A stretch of 60,230 nucleotides of DNA from Burkholderiales bacterium UBA4657 (GTDB lineage: Bacteria; Pseudomonadota; Gammaproteobacteria; Burkholderiales; Burkholderiaceae_E). The position numbers were made by a program, and so were the translations under genes. Positions 1 to 9,546 of this stretch are shown here, piece after piece. A model generated the notes under the pieces. The model was not told where the DNA came from and did not search any database. It saw only the letters and a list, made by a program, of their open reading frames with translations. Position 1 is the first letter of the stretch, and every line of letters starts with the position of its first letter. The stretch is taken from assembly GCA_002405475.1 (NCBI GenBank), contig DHLX01000042.1:31674-91903 (forward strand), given 5' to 3'.

Positions 1-536
1 AACCGGTGCTGGAAGACTGGCAAAACGATATTGATCATTTTGAACAGAATTGTCTGAATAACACCTCGGGGCAGATGCTGTCGGAAATTTTACGTTTCAA
101 AAAACTGGTGACGCAATTACGTCATTCATTTAACAAAGTGTTTCGTGATCAGCGCCGTCTTTTGATTGCCTGCCCTGAAACGTATCTTAGCGCTGGCAAT
201 CGTGCCCAACTCAGCCAAGCCATCAACCGTCTGGGTCGTTTATTGCTTGAAGTCGAAGAAATACGTCAGCACACTTCTTCTGCCTATGAAGTCTATGCTG
301 CCGCACTTAGCCTTGAAATGACGCGCTCGTCGAATCACATGAACCGAATCATGGAACGACTGGCCATTGTCACCTCGATTTTTATGCCTCTTACTTTTAT
401 TGTTGGTGTCTATGGCATGAACATTCCCGACATGCCAGAGTTACATTTTCAAGGATTCTACTTTGCTTTATGGGCCGTCATGCTATCGATTGCAGGTGGC
501 TTGCTTTATTTCTTCAAAAAACTGCGCTGGTATTAA
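1..536 (+). CDS. corA: CorA-type divalent metal transporter, C-terminal part
   Basis: This is the C-terminal part of a CorA/MIT-family magnesium (or cobalt/nickel) channel of the inner membrane. The reading frame is open to the left edge, so the true start lies outside the window. The visible part has the long helical cytoplasmic stalk followed by two membrane segments near the C-terminus; the family signature YGMN ends the first one and is followed by IPDMPEL in the external loop, as in E. coli CorA. The protein ends with a short basic tail (KKLRWY). It converges with hemY, the stops being about 10 bp apart. Metal specificity cannot be told from this fragment. Confidence 0.9.
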   Translation, partial: PVLEDWQNDIDHFEQNCLNNTSGQMLSEILRFKKLVTQLRHSFNKVFRDQRRLLIACPETYLSAGNRAQLSQAINRLGRLLLEVEEIRQHTSSAYEVYAAALSLEMTRSSNHMNRIMERLAIVTSIFMPLTFIVGVYGMNIPDMPELHFQGFYFALWAVMLSIAGGLLYFFKKLRWY

Positions 537-546
537 CTGATCAAGC

Positions 547-1722
547 TTAAGACCGATTTGACAGGGCGCACTGTCGATACAACCTGTCAGCCTGGCTTTG
601 ATCGCCAGTACGCTCCTTTAGCTGCGCCAGTGCGAGTAAAACTTCATGGCTCATCTCGATCCGCTGTCCACGCTCCAGATAGTCGGCGGCTTTACCCCAC
701 AATTCAGCCCGCATACACAATTTACCCAAAGTCACCAACAGATGGATATCCTGAGGATACTGGCGTAACCAGTTCTCGGCCGATTGTATTTGCGTTGAAA
801 CGTTCTCAACCATGCCCATTTGCCCATAGAGCAGAACCAGATCGCCATCCCAATCGTTGTTGAGAGCCTGTTCAACTATTTCCAGTGCCAAAGTATGCTG
901 GCCGGCGTGGGCAAAAGCACTGGCTGCGGCATGGGCAATCGCGGGTATAAAGCGATCAGTACTTGCAATTTCAAGCCATAGTTGCTGTAAACCCGCCAAA
1001 TCACCCTGACGCTGACGTAGCAGCTCGACGTATGCGAGAGCTCGAGCTTTGGTCAATACGGTGGGATGTAATGCCTTGCGTTTCCCCAGTTGTCGGCTCA
1101 GCCTGATAACATCTTTCCATAAACCTGCTTGCTGGCACGCCAACAGTTCCAACCGCAGCGCCTGGACATGGCGTGCGCCACTGGAATGCAGTTGTCGTAT
1201 CGCCTCTAGTGCGGCGCTACTGTCGCCTGCTTCCAGATGCAGCTCAGCCTCAGTAATCAGGCGGGCGGTGCGGATTGTATTGTCTGCGGCAGCACGACTC
1301 AACCACTGGTCGCGCCGGTCAAATAGGTGCAGGCGGTGGCTACTGCGGGCAGCAATCAAAGCGGCTAAAGCCTGATAACCTCCAGTGACCGTGACTGACT
1401 GGGCAAATTTTTCAGCTCGCCCAAATCGACCTTCCAAATAGGCCTGCAATGCGAGTCTCAGCGCATTGAATGAAGCCTCACGCCCACGACGTTCTCGATA
1501 TTGGCGCACTTTCCCCGGAAAATCGAGCGTCATGGCAACCACGCGTAGCGTGCCGTAAAGCAACAGAAACAAAATACATAGCGATGCAATAAAAAAGTTC
1601 AGTGAAACATCAAGTCGCCACGGGGGAATAACGATTACCACACTACCCTGGTTATACTGCGCGAGCAAAGCCAAGGCCACTGCTGCAGCAAGAAGCACCA
1701 CACACCAAAACAAGGCGCGCAT
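547..1722 (-). CDS. hemY: HemY, heme-biosynthesis-associated TPR membrane protein
   Basis: This 391-residue protein matches the proteobacterial HemY (HemY_N plus TPR) family, which is unrelated to the Bacillus oxidase of the same name. Two hydrophobic segments at about residues 3-20 and 40-62 anchor it in the inner membrane; the rest is alanine/leucine-rich helical TPR-like repeats facing the periplasm. It is the last gene of pilZ-hemC-hemD-hemX-hemY, 2 bp after the hemX stop, and a good Shine-Dalgarno (AAGGAG) lies inside the end of hemX. Family knowledge links it to protoporphyrin synthesis, but its biochemical role is not settled; the assignment rests on length, topology and context. Confidence 0.9.
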   Translation of the reverse strand: MRALFWCVVLLAAAVALALLAQYNQGSVVIVIPPWRLDVSLNFFIASLCILFLLLYGTLRVVAMTLDFPGKVRQYRERRGREASFNALRLALQAYLEGRFGRAEKFAQSVTVTGGYQALAALIAARSSHRLHLFDRRDQWLSRAAADNTIRTARLITEAELHLEAGDSSAALEAIRQLHSSGARHVQALRLELLACQQAGLWKDVIRLSRQLGKRKALHPTVLTKARALAYVELLRQRQGDLAGLQQLWLEIASTDRFIPAIAHAAASAFAHAGQHTLALEIVEQALNNDWDGDLVLLYGQMGMVENVSTQIQSAENWLRQYPQDIHLLVTLGKLCMRAELWGKAADYLERGQRIEMSHEVLLALAQLKERTGDQSQADRLYRQCALSNRS

Positions 1723-1724
1723 GA

Positions 1725-2831
1725 CTAACGCTCCTTACCTGTGGGGCGCACTGCAGCCAGATCCGGTTTGAAATTGCGAACGGCATTCAGGCTTTCACTC
1801 AGATTGGGTAAAGCAACGCTGACCTCTGACTGTCGTAACTGATCGAGCAACTGCATCGCGGTTTGAACATTTTTTTGCTGCTGATCAAAATATTGGCTCA
1901 GGAGACGTTTTGATGCCTGAACATCCTGCTGAAAACCGGACTCATTACGCGCTATAACCTGTAGCCTGGCATTCAAGAGGCGTAATTTCAGGTTTTCGCG
2001 TAAAAAATACGACTGCGCTGGAGCCAGTAACATCACTTCTGGGTCGCTCAGCTTACGAACCTGAAACAAGGTTTGGAACTGCTGCCTGACCCCGCCCCAT
2101 AGGCTGGATAGCCAGGCGGCTCCCCACCATCTGCTGGTGGTCTCGGCCGATTCTGTAGACGGTGATTGTGGTGGGGGCTGAGACTGGCCTTTGGGTACGG
2201 TCTGGGCATCAGCTAACAGGGGTAAGGTTTCAACCGTCTGGATCAGCTGATCCAGTTTGACAACCAGTCCAGATAAATCGGTTGTCGGCAAGGCTTTGAG
2301 CCGTTCGATATCACGTGCCAAGGCGCGGCGGACTCCAAGAAATTGAGGTCGATCCACACGCGCCAACCGACTATCGGCGTTCTGGAGCAGGATCAACGCC
2401 GCCTGAACATTCCCCGCCAATTGCAGTTGCTGTGCTGCCAGCGAAACCAGTTGTTCGAGCTCAGCCGCCAGTGCATCATCCCTATGCCGTGAAAGCTCGG
2501 TATACAGCTGTTCCAGGGCTGCCTGTTGTGCCTGCGATTCGGCCAGACGGACTTCGAGTAACAAAATCTTCTTTTGCGCTTCAGCCAGCACTGCGCCTGC
2601 CTCCAGGACTCTTTTCTCAGTCTCCTGGCTGCGTTGATTCGAATCGGCAATGCGCTGGGAAAATTCACGCTGGGTACGCTGTATTTCCCAGGTGTTACGT
2701 CCAACCCAAAAGACTAACAACCCTAGCACCAATAGCCAGAACAGGCGCAGCGCCCAGGGACGACGCCACCAGAGCTGTGGTCTGGTCGTATTGAGCTTTT
2801 CAGCGGCAGGATTTTCAGAGAGTTCAGACAT
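1725..2831 (-). CDS. hemX: HemX, membrane protein of the hemCDXY operon
   Basis: A 368-residue protein of the HemX family, often annotated as uroporphyrinogen-III C-methyltransferase although no SAM-methylase motif is visible here. A short charged N-terminus is followed by one membrane helix (about residues 27-46), a Gln/Glu-rich coiled coil (about 50-115) and a helical periplasmic domain with a Pro/Gln-rich linker near residue 215. Its start overlaps the hemD stop by 8 nt, so translation is probably coupled. The family role is thought to be scaffolding of heme-synthesis enzymes; this is inference from context. Confidence 0.88.
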   Translation of the reverse strand: MSELSENPAAEKLNTTRPQLWWRRPWALRLFWLLVLGLLVFWVGRNTWEIQRTQREFSQRIADSNQRSQETEKRVLEAGAVLAEAQKKILLLEVRLAESQAQQAALEQLYTELSRHRDDALAAELEQLVSLAAQQLQLAGNVQAALILLQNADSRLARVDRPQFLGVRRALARDIERLKALPTTDLSGLVVKLDQLIQTVETLPLLADAQTVPKGQSQPPPQSPSTESAETTSRWWGAAWLSSLWGGVRQQFQTLFQVRKLSDPEVMLLAPAQSYFLRENLKLRLLNARLQVIARNESGFQQDVQASKRLLSQYFDQQQKNVQTAMQLLDQLRQSEVSVALPNLSESLNAVRNFKPDLAAVRPTGKER

Positions 2832-3621
2832 GTAGTGATTCTAGCGCGGCTTTGAGTGCTTGTTCGCCAGGCCTGCACTTTATAACCTGTGTAAAGCCCG
2901 CCTGTTGTGCAGCCAAAGCAACACGTTCATGCGTTACCAGTACGGGGGCTTGCCAGCACCTGCTTTGCAATTCGACATCGCCTGATTGTTGTATTAGCTG
3001 ACCCAACGCCAGCGTGGCTTCGCTGCTGCTCAACAGCCAGACCTGGCGGCCGTTGTGCGCCAAAGACTGCAGCCTGGCTTCAACCTCGGCGGTAAACTGC
3101 AAACAGCGGCGCGAATAAACCAATGCATGATCAACTGTAATCGCTTGCGCCCGCAGCCATGCGGCCAGTAATTCACGCCCACCTTGTCCCTTCACCAGCA
3201 AAGCACGACGAATATCTTTCATCCAGCTCTGTTGTTGCATGACCCGTATCAGCGCTTCACTGTCCCACGGCTGATCCTGCTCTGGACAAATCCAACAGGG
3301 TTCGGACTCAGGGTAATAGTGGCGCATCATGTCACGGCTACCATCACCCATCAGACCAATACGCTGGTGCTTGCCCCAATGTACGGTCTTGCTGTCCAGC
3401 GGTTCAAGCGCATAACGTATGGCATTGGGGCTGGAGAAATGGATGAAATCGTACTGATGCAACTGCTGTAAATGGGTTCGGGTTTGGTCAGACCAGGGTA
3501 CTGGCTCGATAGTCAAAAGTGGCATCAACAGCACCGGATAATCCCAGGTTTGCAACTGCTGCTGCAGTGCTGCCGCTTGTTCGGCAGGCCGTGTCACCAC
3601 GACAAGGGGTTTGGCTGACAC
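2824..3621 (-). CDS. hemD: Uroporphyrinogen-III synthase
   Basis: HemD closes and inverts ring D of hydroxymethylbilane to give uroporphyrinogen III, the common precursor of heme, siroheme and cobalamin. The 265-residue length and the HEM4-domain pattern (an N-terminal VVVTRPAEQA-like motif and a late VTHERVALAAQQAGF-like motif) fit the family, which is poorly conserved, so position right after hemC is a large part of the evidence. It starts with GTG 2 bp after the hemC TGA, and its end overlaps hemX. The cytosolic product works directly on the unstable product of HemC, which fits the coupling. Confidence 0.93.
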   Translation of the reverse strand: MSAKPLVVVTRPAEQAAALQQQLQTWDYPVLLMPLLTIEPVPWSDQTRTHLQQLHQYDFIHFSSPNAIRYALEPLDSKTVHWGKHQRIGLMGDGSRDMMRHYYPESEPCWICPEQDQPWDSEALIRVMQQQSWMKDIRRALLVKGQGGRELLAAWLRAQAITVDHALVYSRRCLQFTAEVEARLQSLAHNGRQVWLLSSSEATLALGQLIQQSGDVELQSRCWQAPVLVTHERVALAAQQAGFTQVIKCRPGEQALKAALESLHV

Positions 3622-3623
3622 CC

Positions 3624-4541
3624 TCAGACTCCCGGAACGGGAGCAAGCAATTCATTCGCACCTTGCTGTAACAAAGCTTGTGCCACACGGTAACCTAGAG
3701 CTTCGGCATCTGCCACTGTTCCCTGGGCATGATGGCGCAAAATGCGCTGCCCATCAATCGAGGCCACCAGGGCACGTAAATATAAAGTGTTGTCGTGTAA
3801 TTCGGCGTAGGCTGCTATTGGTGTTTCGCAACTGCCGCCCAGATGCCGGAGCACGGCACGTTCGGCAGAGACGCAGGCGAAAGTCTCACCGTCATGTAGT
3901 TGCCGCAAAACCTGTAGCCGGTCTGCTTCGGTCTGTAATATTTCAATCGCCATGGCGCCCTGACCTGCGGCAGGCAGCGATTCCTCTGCTGTCAGCACCG
4001 CACGTATTCGACTGGCCAGACCCAGGCGTTTGAGCCCAGCACAAGCCAGTACCAGAGCGTCGAATTCACCAGCGTCAAGCTTGGACAAGCGTGTATCGAG
4101 GTTGCCGCGTACTGGCAGAAAGTGCAAATGCGGATAAGCTGCTTTCAACTGCGCGCTGCGTCTGAGACTCGAGGTGCCCACGCGCGCGCCTTGCGGCATG
4201 GCGGCGAAGCTGGCATAACGGCTTGATACCAGCGCATCCCAGGGAATTTCGCGTGGCAGTACGGCGGCTAGGCAAAAAGGTTCGGGCAAAGACATCGGCA
4301 CATCTTTCAGCGAGTGTACCGCCAGATCAGCCCGGCGCTCGAGCAGGGACTGCTCCAGCTCTTTGACGAATAAACCTTTGCCACCTATCTTGGCCAGACT
4401 GCGATCAAGAATCTGGTCGCCACGGGTAGTCATGCCCAGAATACTGACAGGCTGATCAGGGCAGAATTGCCGCAATAGTGTTTGAACATGCTCGGCCTGC
4501 CACATCGCCAGTCGCGATTGGCGCGACGCAATTACCATCAT
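3624..4541 (-). CDS. hemC: Porphobilinogen deaminase (hydroxymethylbilane synthase)
   Basis: HemC joins four porphobilinogen units into hydroxymethylbilane. The N-terminal ASRQSRLAMWQAEHV motif, the DLAVHSLKDVP motif carrying the catalytic Asp (about residue 72) and the GGSCETP motif with the Cys (about residue 238) that binds the dipyrromethane cofactor are all present. I chose the ATG at 4541, which overlaps the stop of the upstream PilZ gene as ATGA and gives 305 aa; an in-frame start at 4568 would add nine residues with no family match. It is the first hem gene of hemCDXY and is coupled to a PilZ-domain gene rather than starting its own transcription unit. Confidence 0.96.
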   Translation of the reverse strand: MMVIASRQSRLAMWQAEHVQTLLRQFCPDQPVSILGMTTRGDQILDRSLAKIGGKGLFVKELEQSLLERRADLAVHSLKDVPMSLPEPFCLAAVLPREIPWDALVSSRYASFAAMPQGARVGTSSLRRSAQLKAAYPHLHFLPVRGNLDTRLSKLDAGEFDALVLACAGLKRLGLASRIRAVLTAEESLPAAGQGAMAIEILQTEADRLQVLRQLHDGETFACVSAERAVLRHLGGSCETPIAAYAELHDNTLYLRALVASIDGQRILRHHAQGTVADAEALGYRVAQALLQQGANELLAPVPGV

Positions 4542-5023
4542 ACGGATTTTCCGTGCGCCGTAACCCAATCGCGAATCAGACTGCGGTGTGAGTCACTGAT
4601 CGTGACGAATTGCATACCAATACGATACATGCCGCCTGAAATGACCGAGTGCACCACCTTGCCGGTAAAGATGACTTGTTCCTGACGTAACAAATCGACG
4701 CTCAGGGGAACCATCACGGCCATCTGGAATGACTGCCCCATGGGTAATGCCATTTCAGTGACAACCCCAAGACCACCTTCAGATACATTGACCACCTTGA
4801 TCGCTTGCGGTTGGCTATTGATGCGTATCGCACCACGCCAGCTGACATTGGCTCGCAAATGCTTGCGTCCATCACGACCGGCGGCGGCGGGCGCTACTGC
4901 TGCCGTAACTGCAGCCGCCAGATCGGGGGGGGCACCCTCCGGAGGCAACTCCGGGCTGATACCAGCCTCAGGAAGCTTTTGTTCCTGTGCGTCAGTATCG
5001 GAGGGGTTGTTGTTATCGTTCAC
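4538..5023 (-). CDS. PilZ-domain protein (probable c-di-GMP binder)
   Basis: A 161-residue protein with a disordered Pro/Ala-rich N-terminus (about residues 1-50) and a C-terminal PilZ domain. Both parts of the c-di-GMP-binding signature are visible: RKHLR (RxxxR) near residue 52 and NVSEGG (D/NxSxxG) about 25 residues later. The start is GTG, only 15 nt after the CCA end of the tRNA-Ile gene, and I see no Shine-Dalgarno there; no later Met precedes the domain. The stop overlaps hemC. A run of eight C residues in the coding strand (4925-4932) encodes two prolines and could slip. The target is unknown; the product is not PilZ of the pilus locus itself. Confidence 0.87.
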   Translation of the reverse strand: MNDNNNPSDTDAQEQKLPEAGISPELPPEGAPPDLAAAVTAAVAPAAAGRDGRKHLRANVSWRGAIRINSQPQAIKVVNVSEGGLGVVTEMALPMGQSFQMAVMVPLSVDLLRQEQVIFTGKVVHSVISGGMYRIGMQFVTISDSHRSLIRDWVTAHGKSV

Positions 5024-5038
5024 GTCACAAATAAGGGT

Positions 5039-5115
<77 letters not shown>

Positions 5116-5124
5116 GTTGTTACT

Positions 5125-7596
5125 TCAGTTTCCACCTTCCAGAAAGCTTTTAAGTTTATCGCTGCGGCTAGGATGGCGCAGTTTTCGCAGCGCCTTGGCT
5201 TCGATCTGACGAATACGCTCACGCGTCACATCAAATTGCTTGCCGACTTCCTCCAGCGTGTGGTCAGTACTCATTTCAATACCAAAACGCATGCGCAGTA
5301 CCTTGGCCTCGCGTGGCGTCAGCGAATCCAGCACTTCCTTGGTCACTCCCGACAAACTGGCATACTGCGCCGCATCGACCGGTGACAGGGTGGCAGTATC
5401 TTCAATAAAGTCACCCAGATGAGAATCATCGTCATCGCCAATCGGGGTTTCCATCGAGATCGGCTCTTTGGAAATTTTCATGATCTTGCGAATCTTGTCT
5501 TCCGGCATTTCCATCCGTGCTGCCAGTGTCGCCGCGTCAGGCTCTATTCCTGTTTCCTGCAAAATCTGACGACTGATACGGTTCATTTTATTGATCGTTT
5601 CAATCATGTGCACCGGTATACGAATAGTACGTGCCTGATCGGCAATCGAGCGGGTAATGGCCTGCCGTATCCACCAGGTAGCGTAGGTCGAAAATTTATA
5701 GCCACGACGATATTCAAATTTATCGACCGCTTTCATCAGGCCAATATTGCCTTCCTGGATCAAGTCAAGAAATTGCAGACCACGATTGGTATATTTTTTG
5801 GCAATTGAAATCACCAGTCGCAGGTTGGCTTCAGTCATTTCGCGCTTGGCTTTACGCGCCTTGGATTCACCCATGGCCATTTCACGATGCACCTCACGCA
5901 AATCGGTCAGGTTCAGCAGGACACGCGCCTGCAAATCTATCAGTTTTTGCTGCAATTCATGAATGGCTGGCAAATTGCGCCCCATTGTTGCCGAGTAGGG
6001 ATGAGCCGCAGCAATTTCCTTTTCAGCCCATTTCAGATTGGTCTCGTTGCCGGGAAACGCCTTGATGAAGTGGTTGCGCGGCATATGGCAGCGACGTACG
6101 CAGATATCCATGATCTGGCGCTCTACCTGCCTGACCTGATCCACCTGGGCGCGCAGTGAATCGCACAACTGTTCGACAATCTTGGCCGAAAAACGAATTG
6201 TCATGAGCTCGGCTGAAATAGCTTCCTGCGCCTTGACATAAGATTTGCCACCATAGCCTTCCTTGTCAAAGGCAGCGCGCATTTTTTCAAACAACTTCGA
6301 GACAATCTCGAATTTTTCCAGCGTATCTTTTTTCAACTGTTCCAACTGGGCGGCACTGACACCAGCGGCAGCATCGGCGTCATCCTCCTCATCAGCGTCC
6401 AGGTCCTCATCATCGTCAAAATCATCCTCAGCCGCCGTAGCAGCCAGTGCGGCTTCATCGGGGGCGTTCGGATCAATCAGACCATCGACCACATCATCAA
6501 CCGCCAGCTCGCCGCTATTGATTTTTCCTGCCAGCTCCAGAATCTGAACGATGGTGGTCGGGCAGGAAGAAATGGCGTGCACCATGTGACGCAGGCCATC
6601 TTCAATGCGCTTGGCGATTTCAATTTCACCCTCGCGTGTCAACAGCTCGACCGTGCCCATTTCGCGCATATACATGCGCACCGGGTCAGTGGTGCGGCCA
6701 AACTCGGAATCGACCGTAGATAGCGCCGCCTCGGCCTCTTCTTCAGCATCATCATCGCTGGCAATTGCCGGCACATTGTCATTCATTAACAAGGTTTCGG
6801 CATCGGGGGCTTGCTCATAGACGGCAATACCCATATCACCAAAGGTGCTGATGATGGTCTCGATAGCCTCTGGATCAATAACATTGTCGGGCAAGTGATC
6901 ATTGATTTCGGCGTAAGTCAGAAAGCCGCGTTCCTTGCCGAGTTTGATCAGGGCTTTCAGCTTGCTGCGACGCGCTTCCAGCTCCTGTTCGGTAATGTTG
7001 GCACCCGAGCCAAATTCACGTATGAGCTTGTTTTCCTTGGCCTTGCTGGCTTTACCGCGCTTCGGCGCCGCTTCGGCCGCCTCGGCAATAGCGACATCGG
7101 CGTCATCGGTCAAAACCACGGTAGGCTTACGACCGGGTTTACCCTTGACTTTCGGGACTTCAACCGGCGCCAGGTCTGGCTTGACGACAGGCTCAGGGGG
7201 CTGCACCTGCTTGGATAATCTGGATTCTTTCTCAACAACTTTCGGTGTCGCTGCTTTGGCACCTGATTGCGTCTTGGCCGTGGTTTTTACGACTGACTTC
7301 GGTGCTGCTATTTTTTTATCGACGGTACTTTTCTTGACCGCAGCTGGCACCTTGGCCGCCGGCTTTTTCGCTGCCACGGTTTTTTTATCTGCAGACACAA
7401 CCTTGGTCGTGGTTTTTTTCGCTTCGACCTTTTTGGCTGGCACCTTGGCCGCCGCTTTCTTCGCAGCCGGAGTTTTCACCGCAGTTTTCGTCTTGCCCGA
7501 TGGTTTGGTCTGGGCCGATTTGACGCTTTGAACCTTGGGCTTTTTTGCCGGAACTGATTTCGCTGAAACTTTTTTTGCCGCTTTGGAAGTTGCCAT
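5125..7596 (-). CDS. rpoD: RNA polymerase primary sigma factor (sigma-70)
   Basis: Housekeeping sigma factor. From the ATG at 7596 the product is 823 aa: a Lys/Ala/Pro-rich low-complexity extension (about 1-165), region 1.1 (about 195-270), a non-conserved region with a long Asp/Glu run (near 390-415), region 2 with RLVISIAKKYTNRGLQFLDL and YATWWIRQAI, region 3, and region 4 with LEEVGKQFDVTRERIRQIEAKALRKLR. The longer frame start at 7695 would add 33 residues unlike the family and run into dnaG; the ATG at 7596 starts MATSKAAKK and has GAGG upstream. An extended -10-like TGGTATGCT lies at 7686-7694, so rpoD may have its own promoter besides the rpsU operon promoter. Confidence 0.97.
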   Translation of the reverse strand: MATSKAAKKVSAKSVPAKKPKVQSVKSAQTKPSGKTKTAVKTPAAKKAAAKVPAKKVEAKKTTTKVVSADKKTVAAKKPAAKVPAAVKKSTVDKKIAAPKSVVKTTAKTQSGAKAATPKVVEKESRLSKQVQPPEPVVKPDLAPVEVPKVKGKPGRKPTVVLTDDADVAIAEAAEAAPKRGKASKAKENKLIREFGSGANITEQELEARRSKLKALIKLGKERGFLTYAEINDHLPDNVIDPEAIETIISTFGDMGIAVYEQAPDAETLLMNDNVPAIASDDDAEEEAEAALSTVDSEFGRTTDPVRMYMREMGTVELLTREGEIEIAKRIEDGLRHMVHAISSCPTTIVQILELAGKINSGELAVDDVVDGLIDPNAPDEAALAATAAEDDFDDDEDLDADEEDDADAAAGVSAAQLEQLKKDTLEKFEIVSKLFEKMRAAFDKEGYGGKSYVKAQEAISAELMTIRFSAKIVEQLCDSLRAQVDQVRQVERQIMDICVRRCHMPRNHFIKAFPGNETNLKWAEKEIAAAHPYSATMGRNLPAIHELQQKLIDLQARVLLNLTDLREVHREMAMGESKARKAKREMTEANLRLVISIAKKYTNRGLQFLDLIQEGNIGLMKAVDKFEYRRGYKFSTYATWWIRQAITRSIADQARTIRIPVHMIETINKMNRISRQILQETGIEPDAATLAARMEMPEDKIRKIMKISKEPISMETPIGDDDDSHLGDFIEDTATLSPVDAAQYASLSGVTKEVLDSLTPREAKVLRMRFGIEMSTDHTLEEVGKQFDVTRERIRQIEAKALRKLRHPSRSDKLKSFLEGGN

Positions 7597-7694
7597 CTGC
7601 CTCGAACCTCTTGAAACACGTCTGGCACCAAGCCGGCGCGCAACGCACCCCGGCTCTGCCAAGTCTTTGATTTTAAAAACCTTCGAGCATACCA

Positions 7695-9521
7695 TTATTT
7701 GCCGTCATTGCGGCGCAATTCAAGCTGCCTTGCCTCCAAATCGCGTAAAACTTTTTGCAAATTTCGCAAGCGCTCCAGATCTTCCGCCCCTGGCTCGGCT
7801 AAGTGGCTGATTTCATTCATTTCCAGCCTGAGTCGTGCCAGCCGCAATTTGATCACCCCTGCCTGCAAATTGGCTACCGCCAGTGTTTCGTCGGTAAGCA
7901 GCGGGGCTCCGGTCGGGCTGTCTGACCCCATAATCTGCCGTAACAAGCGTTCCAGGTCGGGCGCGTAGTCAGACTCGCCCAAAACCGCGCTGATTTCAGC
8001 CAGATGGGGCAAGCCAGGCTGACCCAACCTGCCTACCAGCCAGCGTGCCAATTCGCCCAGCAGTGCCTCACTTTCCGTGAGTAATACCCGGTCTTCATCA
8101 GACAAGGCTGAAAATGCCGCAGGCGCGGCAATCAGGTCACGTGCCAGTCGCAACTCCAGATCCAGCATTTCGGTCTTGCGTCCGGCCGCCGGGACATGAA
8201 AGCGGCCACCCGGACCACCGTCCCAGCGACTGCGTATGCCTGCCAGTTGGGCGAATTCACGCGCGTCCAGTTGTGCAATCTGCGCCAGTTCACGAATGAT
8301 CTGGGCTCGCAGCGCGCCGAACGGCATGGCCTGCAATAATGGTTTGGCCTCAAGCTGCAATCGTGCGCGGCCTTCGGCAGTGTTCAAATCAAAGCGGGTA
8401 GTCAGTTCGCGTAACAAGAATTGTGACAGAGGCAAGGCACGTTCCACCTCCTGCTGAAATGCTGCCGTTCCAAATTCGCGTACATAAGTGTCCGGATCAT
8501 GTTCCGGTGGCAGGAATAAAAAGCTCAGCAGCTTGTCATCGGCTGCCAGCGGCAGTGCAGCCTCGAGCGCGCGCCACGCCGCCTTGCGCCCGGCCTGATC
8601 GCCATCAAAACTGAAGACCACACGGTCGGTCTGTCGCAACAATTTCTGCACATGGACGGCACTGCAGGCAGTGCCCAACGTCGCCACCGCATTAGGCAAA
8701 CCCGACTGCGCCAGTGCGACGACATCCATATAGCCCTCTACCACCAGCACATATCCCGCCTGCCGAATCGCCTGTCGCGCTTCGAACAATCCGTACAGTT
8801 CGCTGCCTTTGCTAAATACCGGCGTTTCCGGGGAATTGAGATATTTCGGTTCGCCCTGATCAATCACCCGACCGCCAAACGCAATCACCTCACCACGCAC
8901 ATTGCGTATCGGAAACATGATGCGATCACGGAAGCGATCGTAGCGTTTATCACCCTGTTCTTTATTGATGACCAAACCCGCTACCTGCAATTCCGGCCGG
9001 GAATAATCGACAAAAACCCCACGCAATCCATCCCAGGCATCGGGCGCATAGCCTAAACCGTAATCACGCGCCACTTCACCTGAAACACCGCGTTGTTTCA
9101 GGTAGTCCACGGCTCGTGGCGTAGCACGCAAAGCCTGTTTATAAAATGCAGCAGCTTGCGCCAGAATTTCGACCAGACTGGTCGATTCGGCTTTTTTTTG
9201 TGCCTGCTGTTGTGGACTCAAACCTGAAGGTTCCTGCGGCACGATCATGCCGCACGATTGTGCCAGTTCATTCACTGCATCGGGAAAAGACAGGCCGGAA
9301 TATTCCATCAGAAAGCTGATCGCCGTACCGTGCGCGCCGCAGCCAAAACAATGATAAAACTGCTTGGCCGGACTGACCGTGAAACTGGGTGATTTTTCAT
9401 GATGGAACGGGCAAAGCCCCATGAAATTGGCACCGCCTTTTTTCAGAGTGACATAGCGCCCCACCACATCGACCACATCGACGCGGTTAAGCAAATCGGT
9501 AATGAAGTGTTGGGGAATCAT
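7695..9521 (-). CDS. dnaG: DNA primase
   Basis: DnaG makes the RNA primers for replication. The 608-residue protein shows the CHC2 zinc finger at the N-terminus (CPFHHEKSPSF then HCFGCGAHG), the TOPRIM core with VVEGYMDVVAL and SFDGDQAGRKAA, and a C-terminal helicase-binding domain. The order rpsU-yqeY-dnaG-rpoD is the betaproteobacterial form of the macromolecular-synthesis operon, with yqeY inserted between rpsU and dnaG. It starts 25 bp after the yqeY stop; the ATG at 9521 has only a weak ribosome binding site. Confidence 0.97.
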   Translation of the reverse strand: MIPQHFITDLLNRVDVVDVVGRYVTLKKGGANFMGLCPFHHEKSPSFTVSPAKQFYHCFGCGAHGTAISFLMEYSGLSFPDAVNELAQSCGMIVPQEPSGLSPQQQAQKKAESTSLVEILAQAAAFYKQALRATPRAVDYLKQRGVSGEVARDYGLGYAPDAWDGLRGVFVDYSRPELQVAGLVINKEQGDKRYDRFRDRIMFPIRNVRGEVIAFGGRVIDQGEPKYLNSPETPVFSKGSELYGLFEARQAIRQAGYVLVVEGYMDVVALAQSGLPNAVATLGTACSAVHVQKLLRQTDRVVFSFDGDQAGRKAAWRALEAALPLAADDKLLSFLFLPPEHDPDTYVREFGTAAFQQEVERALPLSQFLLRELTTRFDLNTAEGRARLQLEAKPLLQAMPFGALRAQIIRELAQIAQLDAREFAQLAGIRSRWDGGPGGRFHVPAAGRKTEMLDLELRLARDLIAAPAAFSALSDEDRVLLTESEALLGELARWLVGRLGQPGLPHLAEISAVLGESDYAPDLERLLRQIMGSDSPTGAPLLTDETLAVANLQAGVIKLRLARLRLEMNEISHLAEPGAEDLERLRNLQKVLRDLEARQLELRRNDGK

Positions 9522-9546
9522 GGTGACGCTCGCACCATGAGTGTAA

